From positions 1 through 50,277 of the forward strand of contig DATBGS010000078.1 in assembly GCA_036557885.1 (NCBI GenBank): DNA of 50,277 bases, given 5' to 3'. Positions 42,782 through 50,277 of this stretch are shown here, piece after piece (the stretch's first letter is position 1; each line of letters opens with the position of its first letter). The notes beneath the pieces are model-generated. The model was not told the DNA's origin. It was given only the letters and a program-made list of their open reading frames with translations, and searched no databases. This stretch comes from DATBGS01 sp036557885. Its GTDB lineage: Bacteria > Chloroflexota > Ktedonobacteria > Ktedonobacterales > DATBGS01. A program made the position numbers and the translations under genes.

Positions 42782-44641
42782 ATGTTCGTTGACGCCTTAA
42801 CGTTGTGTGCTGTAGCTGATGAGCTTGCGACCCTACTGGCCGGGGCGCGCGTCGAAGATGTCATCCAGCCAACTCCACAGGCCATTGCCATGCAATGCTG
42901 GACGGGAACTCGCACACACTGGCTGCTGCTTTCGGCGCACCCTCAGCACGCGCGTCTGCATGTGACGCAAGAGAAGCCACGCAAACTGACCAGTGAGCCA
43001 CCGCCCTTTGTCATGCTGCTGCGCAAGCATCTGGAAGGCCAACGGGTGCTGGCGGTTCGCCAACCGCGTTGGGAGCGTCTGGTCGAGCTGGGCTTTGGCC
43101 GCCGTACTGGTGAGGGTGCTGCTTCGGACCCTCTTCTATGGCTTATTATAGAAGTTATGGGACGGATCAGCAACCTGGTGCTCTGCGATGCGGATGGTGT
43201 GATTTTGGGGAGCCTGCGCCAGGTGGGGGCTGAGGTCAATCGGTATCGAGAGATTGCTCCACACATCCCTTATAAATATCCTCCACCTCAGCAGCGTCAA
43301 TTCTATGGGCAGCAGGTGCCGCGCCTGGAGGGAACGACGCTGACGGGCGAAGAACTGCGCCTGGGCGCCCAAGGAAACGCGCCGCCCACAACTACTACTC
43401 CCCGACTCTGGCAAATGCTGGCGGGGCAGGTGCTTGGTTTTAGCCCACTGCTGGCGCGTGAAGCTGTCAATCGCGCGGTGGGCGATGCCGAGGCGCTTGT
43501 GCAGGCTGAGCTTCCCTGGGAACGCATTGCCGAGCAGGTGCGCGGGCTGGCATCTCTCTATGACACGCGCCAGTGGCAGCCAGTGCTGCTGGAGCAGCCG
43601 AATGAAGGAACGCCACGTGGGTTTGCGGTGTATGAGGTGCGCCATCGCCCAGACCTGATCAGCCGCCCAATGGAGCGCATCAATGAGGTGCTTGATTGCT
43701 ATTTTCGCGGGGTGGAATGGCGCGACGCGCTGACGGGCACCAAGGCGGATGTTCTGCGCGTGTTGCAGACGCATCGGGAGCGCTGTCTGCGCAAGGCGGA
43801 GTTGCTGGGGCGTGATCTGGCGGAGACACAGGCCGGGGAAAAGCTGCGCATTGAGGGCGAAGTGCTGCTGGCTTTTGGGCAGGAGATTGCGCCAGGGCAG
43901 GCAAACTTTACGATTGAAAATCCTTTTGCAACGGGTGATTCCCCGGAACTGTTGAAGATTGCTCTGGACCCCCATTTGACGGTGGTGGAAAACGCCAACC
44001 GGCGCTTTGCCCGCTATCATAAGCTGCGCCGGGCGGGGGCGCAGATTCCTGAGCAGATTGAGCGGAACCGGGCTGAACTGGCGCATCTAGAACAATTGCT
44101 GACGGATCTGCAACTGGCCGAAACGCCTGCTGAGGTGGTGTTGGTGCGGGCGGAGGTGGTTGAGGCGGGGTATCTGCGCACTAACAAACAGGATCGGCAA
44201 CACAAAGGGAGCAAAGGCAAAGCGGGGAAGCAGGGCAAAACTCAGCAGCAGAAACGAGTGGATGCTGGTGCGCCGCTGCGCCAGCAGTCATCCGAGGGCT
44301 TTTTGATTCTGGTGGGCAAGAATAGCCGCCAGAATGAGGAGGTGACGTTTCGTGAGGCGGGTAGCAATGATCTGTGGCTGCATGCTCGCGGGGTGCCAGG
44401 CGCGCATGTGATTATCAAGTCGGGTGGGCGGCAGGTGCCGCATCGGACGTTGGAGGAGGCGGCGCGATTGGCCGCCTATTATAGCCAATCGCGCGGCAAC
44501 AGCAGCGTGCCGGTGGATTATACGCAGCAGCGCTATGTGCGCCATATGAAGAGCGGCGGCCCTGGCATGGTGATTTATGAGCGCGAACGGACCCTCTCGG
44601 TTGCCCCTGAAGAGGGCCAGCACAAAGATGGTCGTTCATAA
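42782..44641 (+). CDS. rqcH: RqcH/NFACT family ribosome quality control protein
   Basis: 619 residues. RqcH binds stalled 50S subunits and recruits tRNA-Ala to add alanine tails to nascent chains. The NFACT-N domain begins MFVDALTLCAVADEL, with LLRKHLEGQRV and EVMGRISNLVLCDADGVIL. A helical coiled-coil region follows (about 300-460). The NFACT-R domain ends the protein: FLILVGKNSRQNEEVTFR, DLWLHARGVPGAHVII and the C-terminal HRTLEEAARLAAYYSQSRG. A Lys/Gln/Gly-rich linker lies before NFACT-R. GAGGAG is 8 nt upstream. Family is certain; the older name is fibronectin-binding protein. Confidence 0.93.
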   Translation: MFVDALTLCAVADELATLLAGARVEDVIQPTPQAIAMQCWTGTRTHWLLLSAHPQHARLHVTQEKPRKLTSEPPPFVMLLRKHLEGQRVLAVRQPRWERLVELGFGRRTGEGAASDPLLWLIIEVMGRISNLVLCDADGVILGSLRQVGAEVNRYREIAPHIPYKYPPPQQRQFYGQQVPRLEGTTLTGEELRLGAQGNAPPTTTTPRLWQMLAGQVLGFSPLLAREAVNRAVGDAEALVQAELPWERIAEQVRGLASLYDTRQWQPVLLEQPNEGTPRGFAVYEVRHRPDLISRPMERINEVLDCYFRGVEWRDALTGTKADVLRVLQTHRERCLRKAELLGRDLAETQAGEKLRIEGEVLLAFGQEIAPGQANFTIENPFATGDSPELLKIALDPHLTVVENANRRFARYHKLRRAGAQIPEQIERNRAELAHLEQLLTDLQLAETPAEVVLVRAEVVEAGYLRTNKQDRQHKGSKGKAGKQGKTQQQKRVDAGAPLRQQSSEGFLILVGKNSRQNEEVTFREAGSNDLWLHARGVPGAHVIIKSGGRQVPHRTLEEAARLAAYYSQSRGNSSVPVDYTQQRYVRHMKSGGPGMVIYERERTLSVAPEEGQHKDGRS

Positions 44642-44676
44642 GCAGGTATGCCAGGTATTCAAGAATAGGATGCTTG

Positions 44677-45960
44677 CTACCTGCCATTGCGCTCTCCTGG
44701 CCCTCCAGAGATGTTTTGCTGTGAATTCCTCGGCGTATTCTGCCCTGCGGGCGTTCGTCCAGAGATATTTTGGGATGTCCTGGCACGGCCTTTTGCTGCG
44801 GGGACAGGCGCGCGCTGCAACGAGGAGTAGATGATATAGCCGAACAAGGCGATGACCACCAGAGCACCCAGAGACAGCGCCAGAATCGTACCGCCTGAGA
44901 GACTGCCTGTTGAGCCGCTTTGGGCTGACTGGATCGTGATCTGCGCAATTGTCGAGCCAGGAATATTTTGTGTATCCAGCACCTGGACTTTCACCTGATA
45001 GGTGCCTGGTTTGGTGTAGCTGTGTGTGATAGTGGCGCTGGTGGTCTGTTGGGCAGGTGTCTGGTCGCCAAAATCCCAGGTGTAGCTGGCGACCTGATCA
45101 CCTGGCGCTAGCTCGACCTGCGAGGCGTCAAAGGTGATGACCTGGCCGACCTGGGCAGTGATTGCCGAGATGCGCAGATGTATCTGGGGGATGGCCTGAA
45201 CAACCTGCACCGGCACGACGGCGGTGCTGCGCGCCCCCCGGCTGTCGGTCACGATGAGTGTGACCAGAGCGCGGCCAGCAATGGCAAAGCTGTGGGTCAC
45301 GTGGATGCCCTGAGCGTCCTGGGCGTCGCCAAAATTCCACTCGTAAGAGGCGATGGAGCCAACGTTGGCCTGGGAACCGCTGGCATCAAAGGTAACAGGG
45401 TCGTTGAAGGCGACCAGCGTTTTGTCAGCGGTGGCTTTGGCAGTGGGCGGGTTGTCAAAGGTATGATCGAGCAGCGTGATGGTGGCGCTGTCGAAATCTA
45501 CCCAGGAGTTGGACACACTATCATAGATGCTGACGCGGACAGCAAAACTGCCGCTGCGTTGATAGGTATGTTTGGGTGCTGTGCCAGTCGTGAGGCTGGT
45601 GCCATCGCCAAAGTCCCAGCGCAGTTGCAGGCTGTCTAGTGGGGGAGCATCTGGCACTGCCGAGAGGTCTTCGGTGAAGTCAATGGCCTGGCTGCGATAA
45701 TAGCTGCCGGGGAAAAAGCCTACGGGCAGGTTGGGGTCTGAGGATGGTGTGATGGGTGTGGGGATGGCCGGATTCTTATCAGCAATCATGGTGGGGGTAT
45801 TGGCGAGGCCACAGGCACGCGCTGCCAGAGTTTGGTGGAACGCTGTCGCCGCGCCAACATTCAATGCAAAGGCGAGCAGACTGGCAATGCCCAGGATAAT
45901 TGCGGAAGAAAGCAGCGGCCTGAGTATCCGTTGCCTGGTTGTCGAGTTCTGCGCAGGCAT
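44677..45960 (-). CDS. Membrane-anchored PKD-domain surface protein
   Basis: 427 residues. An N-terminal hydrophobic helix (LLSSAIILGIASLLAFAL) acts as signal or anchor. Three PKD domains follow, each with the WDFGD-type motif: LRWDFGDGTSLTTG (residue about 115), YEWNFGDAQDAQG and YTWDFGDQTPAQQ, with the companion HTYQRSGSFAVRVSI and HSYTKPGTYQVKV. A C-terminal membrane helix (TILALSLGALVVIALFGYIIYS) leads to a basic cytoplasmic tail of about 55 residues. It is probably a cell-surface protein for protein or glycan contacts. ATG 45960 has GGAGG 8 nt upstream. It is convergent with rqcH (35-nt gap). Confidence 0.85.
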   Translation of the reverse strand: MPAQNSTTRQRILRPLLSSAIILGIASLLAFALNVGAATAFHQTLAARACGLANTPTMIADKNPAIPTPITPSSDPNLPVGFFPGSYYRSQAIDFTEDLSAVPDAPPLDSLQLRWDFGDGTSLTTGTAPKHTYQRSGSFAVRVSIYDSVSNSWVDFDSATITLLDHTFDNPPTAKATADKTLVAFNDPVTFDASGSQANVGSIASYEWNFGDAQDAQGIHVTHSFAIAGRALVTLIVTDSRGARSTAVVPVQVVQAIPQIHLRISAITAQVGQVITFDASQVELAPGDQVASYTWDFGDQTPAQQTTSATITHSYTKPGTYQVKVQVLDTQNIPGSTIAQITIQSAQSGSTGSLSGGTILALSLGALVVIALFGYIIYSSLQRAPVPAAKGRARTSQNISGRTPAGQNTPRNSQQNISGGPGERNGR

Positions 45961-46035
45961 AAAAGCTACCTCCGATTCGGCGCGTGCTGGCAGAGTTTTA
46001 CAGCAGAGAGACATCTTTCACATCACTATGACGAA

Positions 46036-46075
46036 AAAGAGGCAAGGAGGGTATCTTCCCTCTTCTTGCCTCTTT
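46036..46075 (-). terminator. Intrinsic terminator of the nucleotidyltransferase/mutase gene
   Basis: AAAGAGGCAAGGAGGG (46036-46051) pairs with CCCTC (46058-46062) and CTTGCCTCTTT (46065-46075) with a 2-nt bulge. On the minus strand the stem is followed by TTTTTCG. Confidence 0.8.
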
Positions 46076-46128
46076 GTGTCCGATGGAGCATCAATTGCTG
46101 CGTAGGCGTTAAGCCTCTGCCTGGCCGA

Positions 46129-48621
46129 CTAATGCTGTAAGCCGCTGACCAGCCGCGCATATTTATCCGCCAGGGCCTGGGCGGAATCGCGCGAGCGCGA
46201 CTCGGCCAGCACATGGAAGAGCGGGCGGTCAGCATCAGGCAAGACCAGTACCCACTCCTGACCAAGCTCGATTTTGATGCCATCAATTGGTTTCTGGCGG
46301 CGCTCCCGATATTGCTCGCTCAACATACGCATCACTTTGCCCTTGAACTCCCAGGGACACGCCACCTTGGTGCGAATCAGGTAGTATGGCGGCAGATTAT
46401 TCACGACCTCGGAGAGTTTCACATTGTAAGTTGCCAGCAATTCGAGCAGTTTGGCAACAGCCAGCATGCCATCAAACGCGGGTTGCAGAGCGGGGATGAC
46501 AAAGCCGCCATCTCCGTCGCCCACCAGCACGACGTTCTCACGGGCTGCCGCGCTCATCAAGGCATGCGACATCACCTTGGTGGGCAGGAGTTGCCCTTTG
46601 TTGCGCTGGGCCACCTGCTCAATGGCGCTTGGCGCAGTAACCGGGGCAGCCACCACGCCACCGGGCGTGACGCGGGTCATCAGGTCGGTCAAGGCGGCCA
46701 GGAGCTTGCCGCCTTCCAGAATGCGCCCAAGATCATCTACCACATAGAAGCGCTCGCCGCCGGTATCCAGCCGCACCCCCAGATCAGCTTTGAGTGTAGA
46801 CGTGATCGAGGCCAGGACGGTCATATCGCGGTCATACTCCTCGGCGGTGCGCGAGAAGCGGGCCTCATCACGGCTGGAATTGAGCGCAATGACGTCGCAG
46901 CCCAGCGCTGTGAAGATTTGCGGCAAGACCTGGATGGTGCTGCCATGCCCATAGTCCACCACAATGCGATAGTTCCGCTTCTTGGTCACAGCGGCATTCA
47001 CCACGCCTAAAAAGCCGGTGATGTAACGCTTGATGACTTCTGGCGCGTACTGGATGATGCCAATGTCGTCCAGATAGACGCGCCGGAAGTCTTCGCGGAA
47101 GAAGAGGTTTTCAATTTTGCGCTCGGTGGGCTTGTTGATGTCTAACCCATGTTGGTCAATGAATTTGACATCTACTACGCGCGGGTCATACGGAGAAAGG
47201 CGAATGTGCACGCCGCCAGCCGCATCCGTCGTGCGCACGTAGTAGCGCGCGACGGGCACCGGCACAGACTCCAGGTCGTTGACATTGCAGCCCGCCGAGG
47301 GCAGGCCGGCAATGATGGCGCGTTTGATCATGCGAGGTGTGCGGTGATCATCGCGGTTGACACAGACCCAGGAACCTTTCGCTAAGATTGCTCCATAGGC
47401 GGCGCCGAGTTTGGCGGCAAACTCTGGCGTGATGTCTACATTGACCAGGCCTGTGACGCCATAGCGCCCAAAGAGGCCACGTCGTCCCTGCGATCCCCAG
47501 ATCACGCTGGTCGTGACGACGGCGCCTGTCTCGATTTCTTTATTCGGCCAGATTTTTACCCCTGGCTGGATGATTGAGCTTTCTTGAATAACGGAGTTGT
47601 CGCCCACCACCGCGCCTTCAAACATGACCGCTTTGCTCTTGAGGCTGGTGGAGGAGCCAACGATAGCGCCGCGCAGTTCGGCGCGTTCACCGATGTACGA
47701 GTTGTTCCAGACGATGCTGCGATCTACCTGAGCACGATCATCTATGATGCTGTAGTGACCAACACAGCTTGGGCCGTGAATGATGACGCCGCTCTTGACC
47801 TTACAATCGTGGCCCAGGAAGATTGGGCCATGCAGTTGAGCATCCGGGGCGATCTCCACCCCTTCTTCTGCCCAGACGCCGCCGCCCAGGTTCCTGCCGG
47901 GGATTTGCACCTGCACTTCCCCCTGCAAGACATCGGCGTTGGCCTTCATATATTCACCAAGGTTGCCGACATCGCACCAGTAGCCCTTGGCGACATACCC
48001 ATAGAGTGGGTCGCCATTTTTCAGCATCAGAGGGAACAGTTCCTGGCTGAAGTCGAATGGTTTGCCCTTTTCAAAATAGGAGAAAATCTTAGGGTCCAGC
48101 ACGTAGACGCCAGTGTTGATGGTGTCGCTAAAGACCTCGCCCCAGCTTGGCTTTTCCAAGAATTGGGTGATGTGGCCCTCTTCGTTGGTGATGATGACCC
48201 CGTATTCGAGTGGGTTATCAACACGCGCCAGTGTCAGCGTCGCCAGCGACTTTTTCTCCATATGAAATTGAATGATCTCGCTGAGGTTAAAGTCGGTGAG
48301 CGCGTCACCGCTGATGACGATGAAGGGTTCATCCAAGAGTTCTTCGGCATTTTTAACGCTGCCCGCTGTGCCCAGCGGCACCTCTTCGCGCGAGTAGGCG
48401 ATATTCATGCCGAATTGCGAACCGTCGCCAAAGTAGTCCTCAATGTTGTTTGCCAGATATTGAACGGTCACAACCACGTCGGTGATCCCGTGTGCCTTGA
48501 GCAAGTTGAGAATATGCTCCATCACCGGCTTGCCAACAATTGGCACCATCGGTTTGGGTCGAGCTACTGTTAATGGGCGCAGGCGTGAGCCTTCGCCACC
48601 GGCCATGACGACCGCTTTCAT
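46129..48621 (-). CDS. Sugar nucleotidyltransferase fused to a phosphomannomutase-like domain
   Basis: 830 residues. Residues 1-230 are a nucleotidyltransferase (MKAVVMAGGEGSRLRPLT, KPMVPIVGKPV, ISGDALTDF with the metal Asp, GYWCDVGN). Residues 245-380 are left-handed beta-helix repeats. Residues 380-815 match the phosphohexomutase fold (FGRYGVTGLVNVDITPEFA). This is the MPG1-like mannose-1-phosphate guanylyltransferase architecture, so GDP-mannose or a similar sugar nucleotide is the likely product. The mutase half is degraded: the TASHNP loop reads RLSPYDP (Ser476 kept, the His lost) and the metal loop DGDADR reads DTGGER (619-624). AAGGAGG precedes the start. It probably feeds the glycosyltransferases of the cell. 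Confidence 0.9.
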   Translation of the reverse strand: MKAVVMAGGEGSRLRPLTVARPKPMVPIVGKPVMEHILNLLKAHGITDVVVTVQYLANNIEDYFGDGSQFGMNIAYSREEVPLGTAGSVKNAEELLDEPFIVISGDALTDFNLSEIIQFHMEKKSLATLTLARVDNPLEYGVIITNEEGHITQFLEKPSWGEVFSDTINTGVYVLDPKIFSYFEKGKPFDFSQELFPLMLKNGDPLYGYVAKGYWCDVGNLGEYMKANADVLQGEVQVQIPGRNLGGGVWAEEGVEIAPDAQLHGPIFLGHDCKVKSGVIIHGPSCVGHYSIIDDRAQVDRSIVWNNSYIGERAELRGAIVGSSTSLKSKAVMFEGAVVGDNSVIQESSIIQPGVKIWPNKEIETGAVVTTSVIWGSQGRRGLFGRYGVTGLVNVDITPEFAAKLGAAYGAILAKGSWVCVNRDDHRTPRMIKRAIIAGLPSAGCNVNDLESVPVPVARYYVRTTDAAGGVHIRLSPYDPRVVDVKFIDQHGLDINKPTERKIENLFFREDFRRVYLDDIGIIQYAPEVIKRYITGFLGVVNAAVTKKRNYRIVVDYGHGSTIQVLPQIFTALGCDVIALNSSRDEARFSRTAEEYDRDMTVLASITSTLKADLGVRLDTGGERFYVVDDLGRILEGGKLLAALTDLMTRVTPGGVVAAPVTAPSAIEQVAQRNKGQLLPTKVMSHALMSAAARENVVLVGDGDGGFVIPALQPAFDGMLAVAKLLELLATYNVKLSEVVNNLPPYYLIRTKVACPWEFKGKVMRMLSEQYRERRQKPIDGIKIELGQEWVLVLPDADRPLFHVLAESRSRDSAQALADKYARLVSGLQH

Positions 48622-48682
48622 CGCACTGCCTCCTTCTCACCTGGGGAAAGCTATTGCCGGGCTAAGTTCAGTAAAAAGCGTA

Positions 48683-48710
48683 AGCGCGGCACAGGTCATC
48701 ATGCCGCGCT
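48683..48710 (-). terminator. Terminator-like hairpin between PAP2 gene and nucleotidyltransferase gene
   Basis: AGCGCGGCA (48683-48691) and TGCCGCGCT (48702-48710), 9 bp with a 10-nt loop; on the minus strand TACGCTTTTTACTG follows. It lies downstream of the predicted promoter (48732-48760), so it is in the leader of the nucleotidyltransferase transcript. Confidence 0.6.
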
Positions 48711-48731
48711 CTCCCTGATTTTTCGCCCGAT

Positions 48732-48760
48732 ATTGTACACTGCCCAGAAGTGCGCTGCAA
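48732..48760 (-). promoter_or_regulatory. Promoter upstream of the nucleotidyltransferase/mutase gene
   Basis: On the minus strand TTGCAG (48755-48760), exactly 17 nt, TACAAT (48732-48737). It lies just after the PAP2 gene's stop. Confidence 0.6.
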
Positions 48761-48794
48761 GGCATGCCGCGCGGAGACAACTGATGAGTTGCTG

Positions 48795-49514
48795 CTAAGC
48801 CAGGTGTATCAATCTTGCCCCGCGTTCAACCAGCAGAGCGATTGGTTGCAGCAGCTTGTGGGCCAGCGAAACAAGCCAGGCCGAAACCAATCCTATCATG
48901 GCGCCACCCACAATATCCAGCGGGTAATGGACGCCAACATAGATGCGTGCGTAGCCAACGGCGATGGCAAAGATCAATCCAAAGATTGCCAACAAGCCGC
49001 ATGAGAACCGTAGCCTGGAAAGCTCTCCGTGAGAGAGCGCTGGCGCGTTCTTGCTGCTGAATGGGCTGCCTGCGGCTGGAAGGGCACGTACCTGGAGGGT
49101 CATCCAGTAGCGTAACAACAGTGCTCCAGCAATGGCAAAGCTCACAGCGGCGTGATCACTGGGGAAAGAATCATCTGCCGCGTGAGGAATCAGGCGCTGA
49201 ATGTGTTGGGTGATAAAGGGGCGCGGCTCGACGATGATGGCTCCAAAGGCGACGTTGAGGATGAGCGCCAGCGCGACCGCTGCGATTCCCCAGAGAATGA
49301 CTTCCCGGCTGCTGCTGCGTTCGCGGGCGGTTGCCAGCGTCTTTCCGCCCGGTATCCACCAAAGCAGCAGCAAGAGGAGCGGGAGGAGGAAGATAAGATC
49401 ATTAGCGAGGAGCGGCATGAGAGCATCGAGCGGTGGGGTATGCCCTGCCGGGCTGTTGATGGCGAGAAATAATGATTCATTGATGCTCAGCAGGGCTTGA
49501 ATGATTGATTGCAT
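48795..49514 (-). CDS. PAP2-family phosphatase (undecaprenyl-diphosphatase-like)
   Basis: 239 residues, integral membrane. Hydrophobic helices lie at about 40-53, 74-94, 120-135, 173-190 and 205-222. The phosphatase motifs are VEPRPF (about 95), PSDHAAVSFA (about 117) with the catalytic His, and RIYVGVHYPLDIVGG (about 189-203) with the second His and Asp. BcrC-type enzymes recycle undecaprenyl diphosphate for peptidoglycan and glycan synthesis; other lipid phosphatases share the motifs. The start has a poor ribosome binding site. It is on the same strand as the nucleotidyltransferase gene, 5' of it. Confidence 0.9.
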   Translation of the reverse strand: MQSIIQALLSINESLFLAINSPAGHTPPLDALMPLLANDLIFLLPLLLLLLWWIPGGKTLATARERSSSREVILWGIAAVALALILNVAFGAIIVEPRPFITQHIQRLIPHAADDSFPSDHAAVSFAIAGALLLRYWMTLQVRALPAAGSPFSSKNAPALSHGELSRLRFSCGLLAIFGLIFAIAVGYARIYVGVHYPLDIVGGAMIGLVSAWLVSLAHKLLQPIALLVERGARLIHLA

Positions 49515-49643
49515 GGAGGCGCGCCTTTCGTGTCCTTCATAACATTTTCTTCATGTTACCATAACAACGAAGTAGCAGGCGCTTAATTGAAGTGGGTTCT
49601 CTATCGGGCAGTAGATAGAACTATCAATTGGATGGAATAGCGT

Positions 49644-49700
49644 CCGAAGCGCAGGCTTCTCTCCACCGGCTGCCGGTGGAGAGAAGCCTGCGCTTCGGAA
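49644..49700. terminator. 27-bp perfect hairpin after the truncated epimerase gene
   Basis: Arms 49644-49670 and 49674-49700 are fully complementary over 27 bp, with a 3-nt loop (CTG). Neither side has a T-tract. It lies 3' of the enolase-superfamily gene and 5' of the PAP2 gene. Confidence 0.6.
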
Positions 49701-49770
49701 AAGGAGAGGGTTGTGTAAAGGTTCAACAGAAAAGGGGCAGGCTCTGTTAGGCAAGCAATCACCAGCTACG

Positions 49771-50277
49771 TCAGTTTGGGGTGACGCCCAGACCAGGGCC
49801 GGTGGGCAAGATGAGCTTACCCGCCTCCACGCGCACGCCCTGGTAAGGGTTGTCGTCAATAAGCAGGTTGCCGTCCAGGTCAGCATAATCCACCAGCGGC
49901 GAAAGATGCGCGGCGGCGGTGATGGCAATCGAGCTTTCAATCATGCAACCCAGCATGATCTTGAGATGGTGGGCGCGGGCGACGTGAATCATCTTGAGCG
50001 CGTGGCGCAAGCCGCCGGTCTTCATCAGCTTGATATTAATGCCGTCCACGCAGCCCGCGACACGCGGAATATCCTCTACGGTGACGCAGCTTTCATCGGC
50101 AAAGATGGGCAGGTTGACGTTCTCGCGGATGAGGCACAGCCCTTCCAGGTCGTGCGAGGGGACGGGCTGCTCTACGAACTCAATATTGTATGGCTCCAGG
50201 GCTTCAATCATTCTGATGGCTTCTTTGGCGGTCCAGCCGGCGTTGGCGTCCACACGAATGACGGCATCGGATACCTC
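49771..50277 (-). CDS. Enolase-superfamily dipeptide epimerase (L-Ala-D/L-Glu epimerase-like), N-terminus cut by window edge
   Basis: 168 residues of the C-terminal barrel are visible, and the frame runs off the right edge. VDANAGW and the following EFVEQP give metal ligands (Asp, Glu), IFADES the third (Asp/Glu pair), KLMKTGG the catalytic Lys, GCMIESS and YADLDG the dipeptide-epimerase specificity motif (DxD). This set is typical of dipeptide epimerases acting on muropeptide-derived L-Ala-D-Glu. Specificity is inferred from motifs only. Confidence 0.88.
   Translation of the reverse strand, partial: EVSDAVIRVDANAGWTAKEAIRMIEALEPYNIEFVEQPVPSHDLEGLCLIRENVNLPIFADESCVTVEDIPRVAGCVDGINIKLMKTGGLRHALKMIHVARAHHLKIMLGCMIESSIAITAAAHLSPLVDYADLDGNLLIDDNPYQGVRVEAGKLILPTGPGLGVTPN

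Overview
The window looks like chromosomal DNA of a Chloroflexota bacterium, most likely of the class Ktedonobacteria. This is inferred from moderately high GC, lipoprotein-type solute-binding proteins, frequent GTG and TTG starts, a bacterial XPB/Bax1 pair, RNase Y, RqcH and a fused sugar-nucleotidyltransferase/mutase. No species can be named from the sequence alone. Genes are densely packed, face both ways and are mostly housekeeping. I see no insertion sequence, prophage or CRISPR array.

Layout. 1-7.0 kb: a truncated peptide-binding lipoprotein, two unknown proteins, a HAD hydrolase and a long TPR protein. 7.0-11.5 kb: tRNA-Pro(CGG), a possible 51-residue small protein, an HNH nuclease, a GH57 protein, trmD and a 7Fe ferredoxin. 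11.7-18.5 kb: an amino-acid-binding lipoprotein, the nadB-nadC-nadA operon for de novo NAD synthesis behind a strong promoter with two overlapping palindromes, and a PHP-domain nuclease/phosphatase. 18.6-25.7 kb: RNase Y, apt, a membrane protein, an AhpD-like gene interrupted by one in-frame TGA, dcd, an unknown protein and an FmdB-type zinc ribbon. 25.8-35 kb: ffh, a PIG-L deacetylase, an ispE-fabZ-GT9-GT9-GT4 run and a radical SAM protein. 35-40.5 kb: a flavin reductase, the XPB-like helicase with its Bax1 (DUF790) nuclease, and the rpsP-khpA-rimM operon. 40.9-50.3 kb: an isocitrate dehydrogenase-like enzyme, gmk, rqcH, a PKD surface protein, the nucleotidyltransferase/mutase fusion, a PAP2 phosphatase and a truncated enolase-superfamily epimerase.

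The most interesting signal is at 23144-23698. The TGA falls exactly on the second redox cysteine of the AhpD CxxCxxxH motif, the reading frame continues intact to the family's normal length, and a small hairpin with a G-led loop sits about 18 nt downstream. This points to a selenoprotein (CxxU) rather than two ORFs or a pseudogene. Other points: XPB and Bax1 overlap by 7 bp, as in the archaeal helicase-nuclease pair; the mutase half of the 830-residue fusion has a degraded catalytic and metal site; and many gene ends carry very long perfect hairpins without a U-tract.

Several genes probably work together: nadBCA (aspartate to nicotinate mononucleotide); ispE, fabZ and three glycosyltransferases (envelope precursors and surface glycans, with the PAP2 phosphatase and the nucleotidyltransferase fusion supplying carrier and sugar nucleotide); and rpsP-khpA-rimM, trmD, ffh and rqcH (ribosome maturation, targeting and rescue).
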